IMG/VR virus record: IMGVR_UViG_3300007559_000016
Span: 1 to 31,044 of that record
Reading direction: 5' to 3' (one strand)
Length of the DNA: 31,044 nucleotides
Origin: a virus
This document shows, piece by piece, positions 8,302 to 13,967 of this stretch (its first letter is position 1; each line of letters opens with the position of its first letter). A program made the position numbers and the translations under genes. The notes beneath the pieces are model-generated. The model worked only from the letters and a program-made list of their open reading frames with translations. It made no database searches and was not told the DNA's origin.

Positions 8302-8324
8302 GTTAAAATAAATAATAAAAGGTA

Positions 8325-8354
8325 TTGTTTATTAAAATAAGTTTCGTAGATTTG
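8325..8354 (+). promoter_or_regulatory. Bacteroidota-type promoter for the recombination operon
   Basis: The -33-like TTG (8325-8327) and -7 box TAGATTTG (8347-8354, fits TAnnTTTG) are 19 bases apart. The ATG follows 28 bases after the box. The surrounding sequence, AATAATAAAAGGTA before the -33 and TTAAAATAAGTT between the boxes, recurs almost unchanged in the promoter at 14204-14231. Confidence 0.7.
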
Positions 8355-8382
8355 TCGAAGTAATAACTAAAAACAAAAAATT

Positions 8383-8598
8383 ATGGAAACAACAATCGAG
8401 TACAGAGATGTACAATTAAGATGTGAGTATCAACTAGAACCTTACAATGAGCAAACTTACTGGCAACCTGCTGAGGGTGGATATATGTATGACTTGTTTA
8501 TTTATGTGCAAGAAACGGAAATCAGTGAAATGTTTGAACACGACCAATTACTTGAAATTGAAAAAATTATTTACGAATCAATTGAAAACGAATTATGA
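8383..8598 (+). CDS. Small acidic protein of unknown function, first early gene
   Basis: The 71-aa acidic, Tyr-rich protein is the first gene after the 8325-8354 promoter. It has no signal peptide or membrane segment. Its C-terminal half (LLEIEKIIYESIENEL) looks like a helix. The stop overlaps the ERF start by ATGA, so the two are probably co-translated. I recognise no family. The promoter, leader (ATTATG) and coupling make the gene real. An overlapping frame in the same interval is a shadow. Confidence 0.7.
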   Translation: METTIEYRDVQLRCEYQLEPYNEQTYWQPAEGGYMYDLFIYVQETEISEMFEHDQLLEIEKIIYESIENEL

Positions 8599-9107
8599 AA
8601 ATCTACAAAAAAATACACGAAGCAAAGAAAGAAATAGGTATCGTTAAGAAGAACGCAAAGAACCCGCATTTCAAAAATACTTATGCCGATTTAAACGCAT
8701 TAATCGAAGCAGTTGAGCCGATACTACTAGAGAAAGGTTTAATACTCTTACAACCTATTAAAGACGGTAAAGTTTACACGCAAATAATTGACATTGATAA
8801 CGGGGAAATGATTGAGAGTAGTATCGACTTAAGCCCAAACTTAACCGCACAAGCACTCGGTAGTCAAATAACCTATTTTCGTAGGTATCAAATTTCTGCG
8901 ATTTTATCGTTAATGTCGGACGACGACGACGGTCAAAAAGCAAGTCAGCCGCAACCTAAACAGTTGCCAATTTGCTCAGAACTTCTTTTTGACAAAGCGG
9001 TTGCAAGATATGAAGGGCTAGAGTTAGATGTATTTGACAAATTAATTAAAGCCTATACATTAACACCTAAACAAATTTTAGAAATTAACGAAATAACTAA
9101 TAAATAA
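8595..9107 (+). CDS. erf: ERF-family single-strand annealing recombinase
   Basis: The 170-aa protein fits the ERF superfamily, ring-forming proteins that bind phage ssDNA and anneal complementary strands for genome circularisation and recombination. The diagnostic parts are NPHFKNTYADLNALIEAVEPIL (about residues 22-43), LTAQALGSQITYFRRYQISAILSL (about 83-106) and the acidic SDDDDGQ that follows. After a Gln/Pro-rich linker (about 114-122) is a small C-terminal helical region that may bind partner proteins. It sits in a short operon with an unknown 146-aa protein, a usual place for recombination partners. Confidence 0.85.
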   Translation: MKIYKKIHEAKKEIGIVKKNAKNPHFKNTYADLNALIEAVEPILLEKGLILLQPIKDGKVYTQIIDIDNGEMIESSIDLSPNLTAQALGSQITYFRRYQISAILSLMSDDDDGQKASQPQPKQLPICSELLFDKAVARYEGLELDVFDKLIKAYTLTPKQILEINEITNK

Positions 9108-9111
9108 GATC

Positions 9112-9552
9112 ATGGAAAATTTACAAAGACAAAGCGTTATAGAAGTAACACCAACAACATTACAGGACTATTTCGGGATATTAATCGAAGCGGTTAGAAA
9201 TGGAGAACTTAACCCGTTAGAACTTTACGGAAAAGCAAAAGAGATTGAAGACTTAGCTCAGAAAGTAAAAATAGAGGTGCAAATGTTAGCAATAGAAGAA
9301 GCCGAAAAACGTACAGAAAAAACTTTTAACTTCGGTAATTTTAAAGTTACAAAAGTAGAGGGTAGACGTATGATTGACTATTCTAACATTGAGGAGTATC
9401 AAATCGCTAAGGCTAACCTTAAAGAGATTGAGGATAAATATAAACAAGTTGCTTTATCATCATTGACAAGTTTAGATGAATCAACTGGAGAAATTCTTAA
9501 ACGTCCGATTATTACGTTTAGCAAAAATTCAATATCAATTAAGAATGTTTAA
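9112..9552 (+). CDS. ERF-operon protein of unknown function
   Basis: The 146-aa protein starts 4 bases after the ERF stop. The N-terminal half is a long charged helical hairpin (AKEIEDLAQKVKIEVQMLAIEEAEKRTEKTF). The second half has a strand (FNFGNFKVTKVEGRR) and another helix (ANLKEIEDKYKQ). The shape recalls Gam/gp157-like nuclease-modulating proteins found next to annealing recombinases, but the resemblance is only in architecture. Function unknown. Confidence 0.7.
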   Translation: MENLQRQSVIEVTPTTLQDYFGILIEAVRNGELNPLELYGKAKEIEDLAQKVKIEVQMLAIEEAEKRTEKTFNFGNFKVTKVEGRRMIDYSNIEEYQIAKANLKEIEDKYKQVALSSLTSLDESTGEILKRPIITFSKNSISIKNV

Positions 9553-9573
9553 AGTCTTAATTCCATCTTGTAT

Positions 9574-9600
9574 CGGAGTAGTGTTAATATTGCTACTCCG
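9574..9600 (+). other. Stable stem-loop without a T-tract
   Basis: CGGAGTAG (9574-9581) pairs perfectly with CTACTCCG (9593-9600) around an 11-nt AT-rich loop. No T-run follows, so it is not a typical terminator. It lies between the 146-aa gene and the 51-aa gene and may stabilise mRNA. The flanking region 9553-9638 holds no gene I can support. Confidence 0.6.
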
Positions 9601-9638
9601 TACACACAAAGAAAAAGAAACAATACCAAATTTTTATT

Positions 9639-9794
9639 ATGAAGAAAGAGAAGAAATATGTAACGGAGATAGTTCCAATTACCTACGAGAAAGCAGGTCG
9701 CCCGAAGATAAACAACGCAAAGATAGTCAAGGCATTGATACCAATTGAGAGAATTTGCGAATTTAAAGAAGTGGTTAAGTCATTTCAGAAATAG
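9639..9794 (+). CDS. Small basic protein of unknown function, 51 aa
   Basis: ATG at 9639 opens a 51-codon frame to TAG at 9792-9794. The basic product contains AGRPKINNAKIVKALIPIER and a C-terminal Lys/Val helix (EFKEVVKSFQK). The stop codon touches the first hairpin site of the cassette-like array (site A). The gene may therefore be the last gene of the phage operon or the end of a cassette whose left border is not visible. No family is recognised. An overlapping longer frame (9545-9748) is an alternative, but its sequence looks non-coding. Confidence 0.55.
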   Translation: MKKEKKYVTEIVPITYEKAGRPKINNAKIVKALIPIERICEFKEVVKSFQK

Positions 9795-9864
9795 CGTATA
9801 ACGGTTACAGCTATGCGTCAGGTTTTGTTTTTCACAAAACTTGCGTATAGGTGGTGTTACCTGC
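9794..9864 (+). repeat. attC-like hairpin site A (left end of array)
   Basis: TAAC (9799-9802) faces GTTA (9856-9859). Inside, CTATGCG (9811-9817) pairs with CGTATAG (9844-9850, one wobble), and GTTTTG (9822-9827) pairs with CAAAAC (9835-9840) around a 7-nt loop. The spacer after TAAC is about three bases longer on the left side than on the right. The right arm GTTACCTGC matches, reverse complemented, the left arm of site B. The left arm GCGTATAAC has no visible partner upstream, so A may be the original insertion point. Confidence 0.75.
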
Positions 9865-9929
9865 TGGTGCGGTTAATTTAGGACAAACTTAATACGAAGA
9901 ACGAAATAAAAATTTTAAATAAAAAAAGC

Positions 9930-10736
9930 GTGGGAAATTTTAACTTAGATACAGACGAACAAAAAGAATGGTATAGTATAAGCACTAACCGAAGTAGTGA
10001 ACACTTAGGAGATTGCTTAGAATTGATGCCATTGATAGCAGATGAAAGTATTGATATGATACTTTGTGATTTACCTTATGGAACAACGGCTTGTAAATGG
10101 GATACGATAATACCATTTGACAAACTTTGGGAACAATACGAAAGGATTATAAAGCCAAATGGAGCAATAGTGTTGACTGCCTCACAGCCATTTACAAGTG
10201 CATTGGTAATGAGCAATACATCATTATTCAAATACGAATGGATTTGGGAAAAGCCAAAAGCAACAGGACACGCATTAAGCAAAGTGCAACCGATGAAAGC
10301 ACACGAAAATATTTTGGTTTTTGGCAAAGGTAAAATAAATTACTACCCACAATTTGAAAATGGCGAACCATACAAAGGGAGGAACAAACCAAAATATAAA
10401 GAGAGTGATGAATTTTCAACTGGATATGGAAACAGAAATAATAATGATGGATTTAGATTTCCAAGAAGTGTGCAGTTTTTTAGAAACACGCAATATGTGA
10501 ATGAGCAAATACACCCTACGCAAAAACCGACAACTCTTTGGGAGTATTTGATTAAGACATACACTAATGAAGGAGATTTGATACTTGATAATTGTGCAGG
10601 AAGCGGAACGACTGCAATAGCCTGTTTAAATACGAATAGAAAGTATATTGTAATGGAGCAAGAAAAGGAATACTATAACAAAGGATTAAAACGAATACTT
10701 GAATGGGAACGAGAACAAAAAAACAAATTGTTTTGA
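9930..10736 (+). CDS. DNA methyltransferase, beta-class, N6-adenine/N4-cytosine type
   Basis: The 268-aa enzyme should transfer a methyl group from S-adenosylmethionine to an exocyclic amine of adenine or cytosine. The catalytic motif IV is DLPY (residues 47-50, in LCDLPYGTTACKWD), followed by IKPNGAIVLTASQPFTS. The SAM-binding motif I, DNCAGSGTT (220-228), comes late, as in the beta order. HPTQKP lies before it. The start is a GTG at 9930; no ATG lies before the conserved LGDCLELMP region. It is the gene of cassette unit 1. No restriction partner is nearby, so it probably protects phage DNA against host restriction. The target sequence is not predictable. Confidence 0.88.
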   Translation: MGNFNLDTDEQKEWYSISTNRSSEHLGDCLELMPLIADESIDMILCDLPYGTTACKWDTIIPFDKLWEQYERIIKPNGAIVLTASQPFTSALVMSNTSLFKYEWIWEKPKATGHALSKVQPMKAHENILVFGKGKINYYPQFENGEPYKGRNKPKYKESDEFSTGYGNRNNNDGFRFPRSVQFFRNTQYVNEQIHPTQKPTTLWEYLIKTYTNEGDLILDNCAGSGTTAIACLNTNRKYIVMEQEKEYYNKGLKRILEWEREQKNKLF

Positions 10737-10813
10737 AAAAACAAAAGTGCGGTGGCTTTTTATTTAAAATTTTTGAACACGAAAGTTTGATACGAAGCAC
10801 TAATGTAGCACTT

Positions 10814-10893
10814 GCAGGTAACGGGTTGCAACTAGCTATTGGGCTTTCTGGAATATGTATTTTCAAGCCTAATTGCTAGATGCTGTTAGTGGC
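10814..10893 (+). repeat. attC-like hairpin site B
   Basis: Left arm GCAGGTAAC (10814-10822) and right core GTTAGTGGC (10885-10893) enclose a long stem: 10832-10846 against 10865-10879 pairs at 14 of 15 positions, counting one wobble. GCA (10828-10830) pairs with TGC (10881-10883). The spacer after TAAC is five bases on the left and one on the right. The left arm is the exact reverse complement of the right arm of site A. Confidence 0.85.
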
Positions 10894-10927
10894 TGTATTT
10901 AATTTCAAACAATAATTTTAAAACAAT

Positions 10928-11167
10928 ATGAATTTAATAGATAAAAAGTCAAAAGTTGCATTATGCACAAACTGTAAAGGATTCGTTTTAGCTTCTCATA
11001 TAGACTATATTACTAAACAAACAGAAAAAGAGTTTACAGAGTTTACAAATGAAGGATATGAAGTTAAAATTGAAACACTTCAAGAAACAAAAAAAAGAGA
11101 TTTTGTTTTCAGTTCAGTATTAAATAATGGCAAATGTGAAGATTGTAATGGTAAAACGGGCAACTAA
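10928..11167 (+). CDS. Small zinc-ribbon-like protein (cassette gene)
   Basis: The 79-aa product carries CTNC (near residue 14) and CEDC (near residue 71), two CxxC knuckles on either side of a charged helix-strand middle (YEVKIETLQETKKRDFVFSS). This arrangement suggests a zinc ribbon that could bind nucleic acid or a protein partner. It is the only gene in cassette unit 2. The leader is A-rich and ends AAACAATATG. No family is recognised; metal binding is inferred from the cysteines. Confidence 0.65.
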   Translation: MNLIDKKSKVALCTNCKGFVLASHIDYITKQTEKEFTEFTNEGYEVKIETLQETKKRDFVFSSVLNNGKCEDCNGKTGN

Positions 11168-11176
11168 CATCATATT

Positions 11177-11258
11177 GCCACTAACGTTTTGCAACTAAGT
11201 GCTACGGCTTAACAAACACAGTATATTTCAGCCGTTGCTCTTAATTGCTGTTAGCAGA
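11177..11258 (+). repeat. attC-like hairpin site C
   Basis: Left arm GCCACTAAC (11177-11185) is the exact reverse complement of the right arm of site B. GCAA (11191-11194) pairs with TTGC (11245-11248). TAAGTGCTACGGCT (11196-11209) pairs with 11230-11243 apart from two mismatches. The right core GTTAGCAGA is at 11250-11258. The left spacer GTTTT is four bases longer than the right one. The terminal loop is about 20 nt. Confidence 0.85.
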
Positions 11259-11289
11259 TGCTTTTTTTATACAATTAATAATAAAATAT

Positions 11290-11652
11290 ATGTCAAGAGA
11301 ATTAAAGTTTAGAAGTTGGAATTTAGAAACAAAATTTATGTACGATAACATTGAAAATGGCGTTGTTGCTAAAAATCAAAAAGGTAATTTTGTTTTAGGT
11401 CTTTCTTTTAATGCAATATGTAGAGATTTAAACTCTATTGTAATGCAGTTTACAGGCTGTAAAGATAAAAATGGTAAAGAAATTTACGAATATGATATTG
11501 TTTCATTTGAAGATTTCCCAAATGAAACAATAGTTTTTAAATATGGAACTTTTGGATATGATGGAATTATAGGTTTTAATTCTTTGTTAGACACCAATCT
11601 ATCTATTTCAGAAGTAGTCGGTAATATCTACGAAAATTTAGATTTGTTGTAG
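11290..11652 (+). CDS. YopX-family protein (cassette gene)
   Basis: The 120-aa product fits the YopX family of small phage proteins, whose molecular role is unknown. MSRELKFRSWNLETKFMYD opens the N-terminal domain. QFTGCKDKNGKEIYEYDIV and the final VVGNIYENLDLL form the characteristic second half. The start is the ATG at 11290, after the leader AATAAAATAT; an in-frame TTG upstream lies inside site C. It is the gene of cassette unit 3. YopX proteins are common in phages of many phyla, so a cassette carrying one may have come from another phage. Confidence 0.8.
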   Translation: MSRELKFRSWNLETKFMYDNIENGVVAKNQKGNFVLGLSFNAICRDLNSIVMQFTGCKDKNGKEIYEYDIVSFEDFPNETIVFKYGTFGYDGIIGFNSLLDTNLSISEVVGNIYENLDLL

Positions 11653-11664
11653 TCGTAGTAAGTT

Positions 11665-11800
11665 TCTGCTAACGGTTGAGTATAACCGAAGTTGGCGATT
11701 AAATAGTAATAACTTTCAAAATACAGATAAAGATGGAAAATGACACAAAAGCAACAACCACAGATACCACCGCCAATTGCGGTTATACTGTGTTACCAAC
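11665..11800 (+). repeat. attC-like hairpin site D with long loop
   Basis: Left arm TCTGCTAAC (11665-11673) is the exact reverse complement of the right arm of site C. AGTATAACCG (11679-11688) pairs perfectly with 11780-11789, and TTGGCG (11692-11697) pairs with CGCCAA (11771-11776), nearly a continuous 19-bp stem. The right core GTTACCAAC is at 11792-11800. The terminal loop is about 73 nt and contains the ATG of the next reading frame. The left spacer is longer than the right, as at the other sites. Confidence 0.85.
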
Positions 11801-11981
11801 TGTGCTTTCATTAGAGGAAATTCTAAGGGATGCAGTAAGAAGGCAAGTAACATATCAAGTGCAATTTGCCGACTATGACTTAAACACTTGGACAGTTCCT
11901 TGTATATTGACACAGAATAGAATGGATATGTTACTTACCGATGCTTCAATTCGCAAAGTTCGTTTGGAACTGGAATTTTAG
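11733..11981 (+). CDS. Small protein of unknown function (cassette gene), start uncertain
   Basis: The 82-aa reading frame starts with ATG in the loop of site D and runs through the right arm of the hairpin. The first 23 residues are Thr/Asn-rich. They come from site DNA and would not travel with the cassette if the break is at GTT. An in-frame GTG at 11802 would give a 59-aa product (LSLEEILRDAVRRQV onward) that lies wholly inside unit 4. The C-terminal part (VTYQVQFADYDLNTW, KVRLELEF) looks like a compact alpha/beta domain. No family is recognised. I list the longer frame but consider the start open. Confidence 0.55.
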   Translation: MENDTKATTTDTTANCGYTVLPTVLSLEEILRDAVRRQVTYQVQFADYDLNTWTVPCILTQNRMDMLLTDASIRKVRLELEF

Positions 11982-11994
11982 CATTGTTGGTAAC
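11981..11994 (+). repeat. Left arm of a fifth attC-like site (site E, degenerate)
   Basis: GCA-TT-GTTGGTAAC mirrors GTTACCAAC-TG-TGC at 11792-11805, so it closes cassette unit 4. A weak inner pairing (ACAATAT with ATGTTGT, around 12010-12030) follows, but no clear right core with GTTA-N5-TG is seen. The site is either degenerate or fused to flanking phage DNA. Confidence 0.6.
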
Positions 11995-12040
11995 TACCTA
12001 CTACCCGAACAATATCGCATAAATGTTGTATAACCGATAC

Positions 12041-12077
12041 AAATAACTGTCTAAATATTAGGCAGTTATTTTTTTTT
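12041..12077 (+). terminator. Intrinsic terminator after the cassette array
   Basis: An 11-bp stem (12041-12051 with 12061-12071, one T.G wobble) closes a 9-nt loop and is followed by Ts to 12077. It ends any transcript of the array before the promoter at 12110-12140. Confidence 0.9.
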
Positions 12078-12109
12078 GTTAATTATTTTAAAAATAATGT
12101 GAATAAAAC

Positions 12110-12140
12110 TTGTGAGATCAATATATGTTCCGTAGATTTG
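12110..12140 (+). promoter_or_regulatory. Bacteroidota-type promoter for small early genes
   Basis: TTG (12110-12112) and TAGATTTG (12133-12140) are 20 bases apart. CCGTAGATTTG closely matches TCGTAGATTTG of the 8325-8354 promoter. The ATG of the next gene follows 30 bases later. Confidence 0.65.
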
Positions 12141-12170
12141 CAGTATACAAAAACGAAATACTTAGAAATT

Positions 12171-12365
12171 ATGAAAACAGAAATTTACAAACTAGCATCA
12201 GAGATTACAGAAAAAGAATTTAACAATGTGTTATTTAACTTTAATAAAATAGAATTAGAATTATTTAATTCATTAGTAAAATTAGGAGATACAAAAGAAG
12301 TTGCTTTATTTACTGTAATTAGTGAGAAATACGAAAATAAAAAATCAATACAAATTCAAGATTAA
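12171..12365 (+). CDS. Small early protein of unknown function, 64 aa
   Basis: The first gene after the 12110-12140 promoter. The ATG at 12171 (leader AGAAATTATG) is preferred over an in-frame GTG at 12099 that lies upstream of the promoter. The helical, charged protein contains LASEITEKEFNNVLFNFNK and a second helix (LVKLGDTKEVALFTVISEKY). No membrane segment. No family is recognised. Confidence 0.65.
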   Translation: MKTEIYKLASEITEKEFNNVLFNFNKIELELFNSLVKLGDTKEVALFTVISEKYENKKSIQIQD

Positions 12366-12369
12366 TATT

Positions 12370-12564
12370 ATGGAAGCAGAAGAAAAAGCAAAGCAACTAG
12401 TTGAAAAATTTAAACTAGAACCTATTAAACCATTATGTATAATGCACCCACAACATAGTAAACAATGTGCTTTAATTGCAGTTGATGAGATACTAAATGA
12501 AATTAAAATATTATATGATATATCTTGGTGGTGTTTAGTTAAAGAAGAAATTAAAAAATTATAA
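12370..12564 (+). CDS. Small early protein, paralogue of the 12979 gene
   Basis: The 64-aa protein has the pattern KAKQLVEKF...KQCALIAVDEI...WWCLVKEEIKKL, the same as the product of the gene at 12979-13200 (KAKELIRKF...EKALIAVDEI...YWLEVKSEIEKL). Proteins of this form are common in Bacteroidota phages, in my recollection, but have no known function. The start is the ATG at 12370; an upstream in-frame GTG overlaps the preceding gene and is not needed. The protein is likely an all-helical dimer. Confidence 0.7.
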   Translation: MEAEEKAKQLVEKFKLEPIKPLCIMHPQHSKQCALIAVDEILNEIKILYDISWWCLVKEEIKKL

Positions 12565-12585
12565 ACAACTAAAAACTAAATAATT

Positions 12586-12741
12586 ATGAAAACAATTAGA
12601 ATCTCAAAAACAGTATTTCCAAAAGACAGACCCGAGAATTTTAATCAATGGTCGATGTGGTTCTTCGGAATGTACTCAACAGAATTAGCAAAAGTAAAAC
12701 AAGGATTTGACAAAAATAGTTACACACCAAAAAACAAATAA
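12586..12741 (+). CDS. Small protein of unknown function, 51 aa
   Basis: ATG at 12586 after an A-rich leader (TAAATAATTATG) opens a 51-codon frame to TAA at 12739-12741. The product starts MKTIRISKTVFPKDRPENF, has an aromatic centre (QWSMWFFGMY) and a basic tail. The gene fits tightly between neighbours with the same leader style. No family is recognised. Confidence 0.6.
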   Translation: MKTIRISKTVFPKDRPENFNQWSMWFFGMYSTELAKVKQGFDKNSYTPKNK

Positions 12742-12745
12742 GATT

Positions 12746-12982
12746 ATGAAAACAAAATTAGACTTAGTGACAAAATTACACTACGAATTGAATTTAGAAA
12801 ACTTCTTTAACGTAGATATTACAGAATATAAAGTTAGTTTATTAGGCTGGTACACACCTGAAATGGAGAAACTATTATTCGATAAAGGCTACCAAATACA
12901 ATGGAGCGAATTGTATAAAAACATGAGATTCGAGAGTGAAACAATAGCAATTGCATTAGCTGAAAAACCGATAACAATATGA
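12746..12982 (+). CDS. Small early protein of unknown function, 78 aa
   Basis: ATG at 12746 is 4 bases after the previous stop and is preferred to an upstream in-frame TTG inside the previous gene. The product is a compact alpha/beta protein with Trp and Tyr (VSLLGWYTPEMEKLLFDKGYQ). The stop overlaps the next start (ATGA), so the two are coupled. No family is recognised. Confidence 0.65.
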   Translation: MKTKLDLVTKLHYELNLENFFNVDITEYKVSLLGWYTPEMEKLLFDKGYQIQWSELYKNMRFESETIAIALAEKPITI

Positions 12983-13200
12983 CACCAAAAGAAAAAGCAA
13001 AAGAGTTAATTAGAAAATTTACTATTATAGCAGATGATAGTAATGGAATGTATTATATGAGTATTACCACAAAAGAAAAGGCGTTAATTGCAGTTGATGA
13101 GATAATAAATTCAAATCCTCATAGCAATCCATTTAATACATCAGTATATTCAACAATGGAATATTGGTTAGAAGTTAAATCTGAAATAGAAAAATTATGA
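12979..13200 (+). CDS. Small early protein, paralogue of the 12370 gene
   Basis: The 73-aa product shares KAKELxxKF, ALIAVDEI and the W-xx-VK-x-EI-xKL ending with the 64-aa protein at 12370-12564. The middle is longer and Ser/Asn-rich (NSNPHSNPFNTSVYST). Two diverged copies two genes apart suggest an old tandem duplication. The gene is coupled at both ends by 4-base overlaps. The function is unknown. Confidence 0.7.
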   Translation: MTPKEKAKELIRKFTIIADDSNGMYYMSITTKEKALIAVDEIINSNPHSNPFNTSVYSTMEYWLEVKSEIEKL

Positions 13201-13625
13201 AGAACTTACAAATGCTGAAAGATTTGGGATATGAATTGAATATCCTACAGTCGATTAGGTTTAACACCAAAATACAATTTGATTTAAACGGTTTAGACAA
13301 ATTTGTTAACGAAGTCCTTGAATACACACCGACAGAAGAAGTTGAGCCAAGTGAAGAAACACCGATTAAGTTACTAGATTTAATTGATATGTATGGGCTT
13401 AAAAATAGAAGCCGAAAGCAAATGTTAGTCTATAATAGAATAGTGCTTGTGAACTACTTAAAACAGAATACAACGATGACTCTACAATTTATTGGAAGTT
13501 TCTTTGAATTGCAGCACGATACTATCATCTACTATTTAGGTCAATATCAGAAACTAAAGAGTGATAAATATTTTCGTGAGGTTACTAGCAGTTTGAAATC
13601 TGATTTAAAAAAACTTGTACTATGA
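13197..13625 (+). CDS. DnaA C-terminal-domain-like DNA-binding protein
   Basis: The 142-aa protein has an acidic linker (EVEPSEETPIK, about 48-58). It is followed by SRKQMLVYNRIVLVNYLKQN and FIGSFFELQHDTIIYYLGQYQKL (about 73-120). That layout (a helix with RK, a helix-turn-helix, then HDTIIYY in place of the DnaA signature DHTTVLHA) resembles DnaA domain IV, the origin-binding domain. The AAA+ part of DnaA is absent. It could bind the phage origin or act as a repressor. The similarity is moderate. Confidence 0.6.
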   Translation: MKNLQMLKDLGYELNILQSIRFNTKIQFDLNGLDKFVNEVLEYTPTEEVEPSEETPIKLLDLIDMYGLKNRSRKQMLVYNRIVLVNYLKQNTTMTLQFIGSFFELQHDTIIYYLGQYQKLKSDKYFREVTSSLKSDLKKLVL

Positions 13626-13966
13626 AAGATATTAAACAAATTAGGCACAAAAGAAAGTTAGCGAAAGAATATCGTCAACAAATGTACTTAGAAGATAAAA
13701 ACAACTTCGACGTTAAGGCTTGTGTTATTGCTGGATGTCTTCCAGTGTTCGTTGAGTACCTTGAAGACCTTAACAAAGTGTTTCCTGAGCATTATACAAA
13801 TGAGGCTGTTAAGGTATTGAATCAAAATATAAATAGTATCTTCTACAAATGTCCTGAGGACGAAAAAGAAGCAGTAGCAGAGCAAATGAATGCTATTACA
13901 ATATCATTTGAGAAATGGATTGAGAACAATTTTTATGTATGGAACGATGGATTTAAAGTTAAGTGA
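13622..13966 (+). CDS. Early protein of unknown function, 114 aa
   Basis: It overlaps the preceding stop by ATGA. The basic N-terminus (IRHKRKLAKEYRQQMYLED) is followed by a mostly helical domain with several Asn, Cys and aromatic residues and a C-terminal aromatic run (WIENNFYVWNDGF). No motif identifies a function. The length and coupling make it real. Confidence 0.65.
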   Translation: MKDIKQIRHKRKLAKEYRQQMYLEDKNNFDVKACVIAGCLPVFVEYLEDLNKVFPEHYTNEAVKVLNQNINSIFYKCPEDEKEAVAEQMNAITISFEKWIENNFYVWNDGFKVK

Positions 13967-13967
13967 G

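Larger units (their letters stand above)
9794..11994 (+). mobile_element. Integron-like cassette array, four units, no integrase
   Basis: Four units, each one gene plus a hairpin site, follow one another in the same orientation. The inferred units, taking the break after the G of each GTT, are 9857-10885 (methyltransferase), 10886-11250 (zinc-ribbon-like), 11251-11792 (YopX-like), and 11793 onward (82-aa ORF). Each unit's first bases, read with the preceding G as GTTA-N5-TG, are the reverse complement of TT-N5-TAAC at its own end: CCTGC/GCAGG, GTGGC/GCCAC, GCAGA/TCTGC and CCAAC/GTTGG. This is what integron cassettes show, where both core ends join in the free circle. The cores do not match RYYYAAC/GTTRRRY. 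The nearest recombinase gene is not in the window. Confidence is high in the structure, moderate in the integron interpretation. Confidence 0.75.

Noticed and set aside
9574-9600. Terminator after the 146-aa gene
   Set aside because: The stem is perfect but no T-tract follows, so it is listed only as a stem-loop.
9476-9748. Reading frame overlapping the end of the 146-aa gene and most of the 51-aa gene
   Set aside because: Its only likely start at 9545 gives a low-quality sequence, and the 51-aa frame (9639-9794) has a better leader and composition.
10076-10866. Minus-strand frames opposite the methyltransferase and elsewhere
   Set aside because: They lie wholly opposite strong + strand genes, lack leaders and have shadow-like composition.
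9794-11994. Classical integron with RYYYAAC/GTTRRRY cores
   Set aside because: None of the core sites fits that consensus beyond AAC/GTT, and there is no attI or integrase; I call the array integron-like only.
11994-12036. Full right half of site E
   Set aside because: Only a weak 7-bp pairing is present and no GTTA-N5-TG core can be placed, so only the left arm is annotated.
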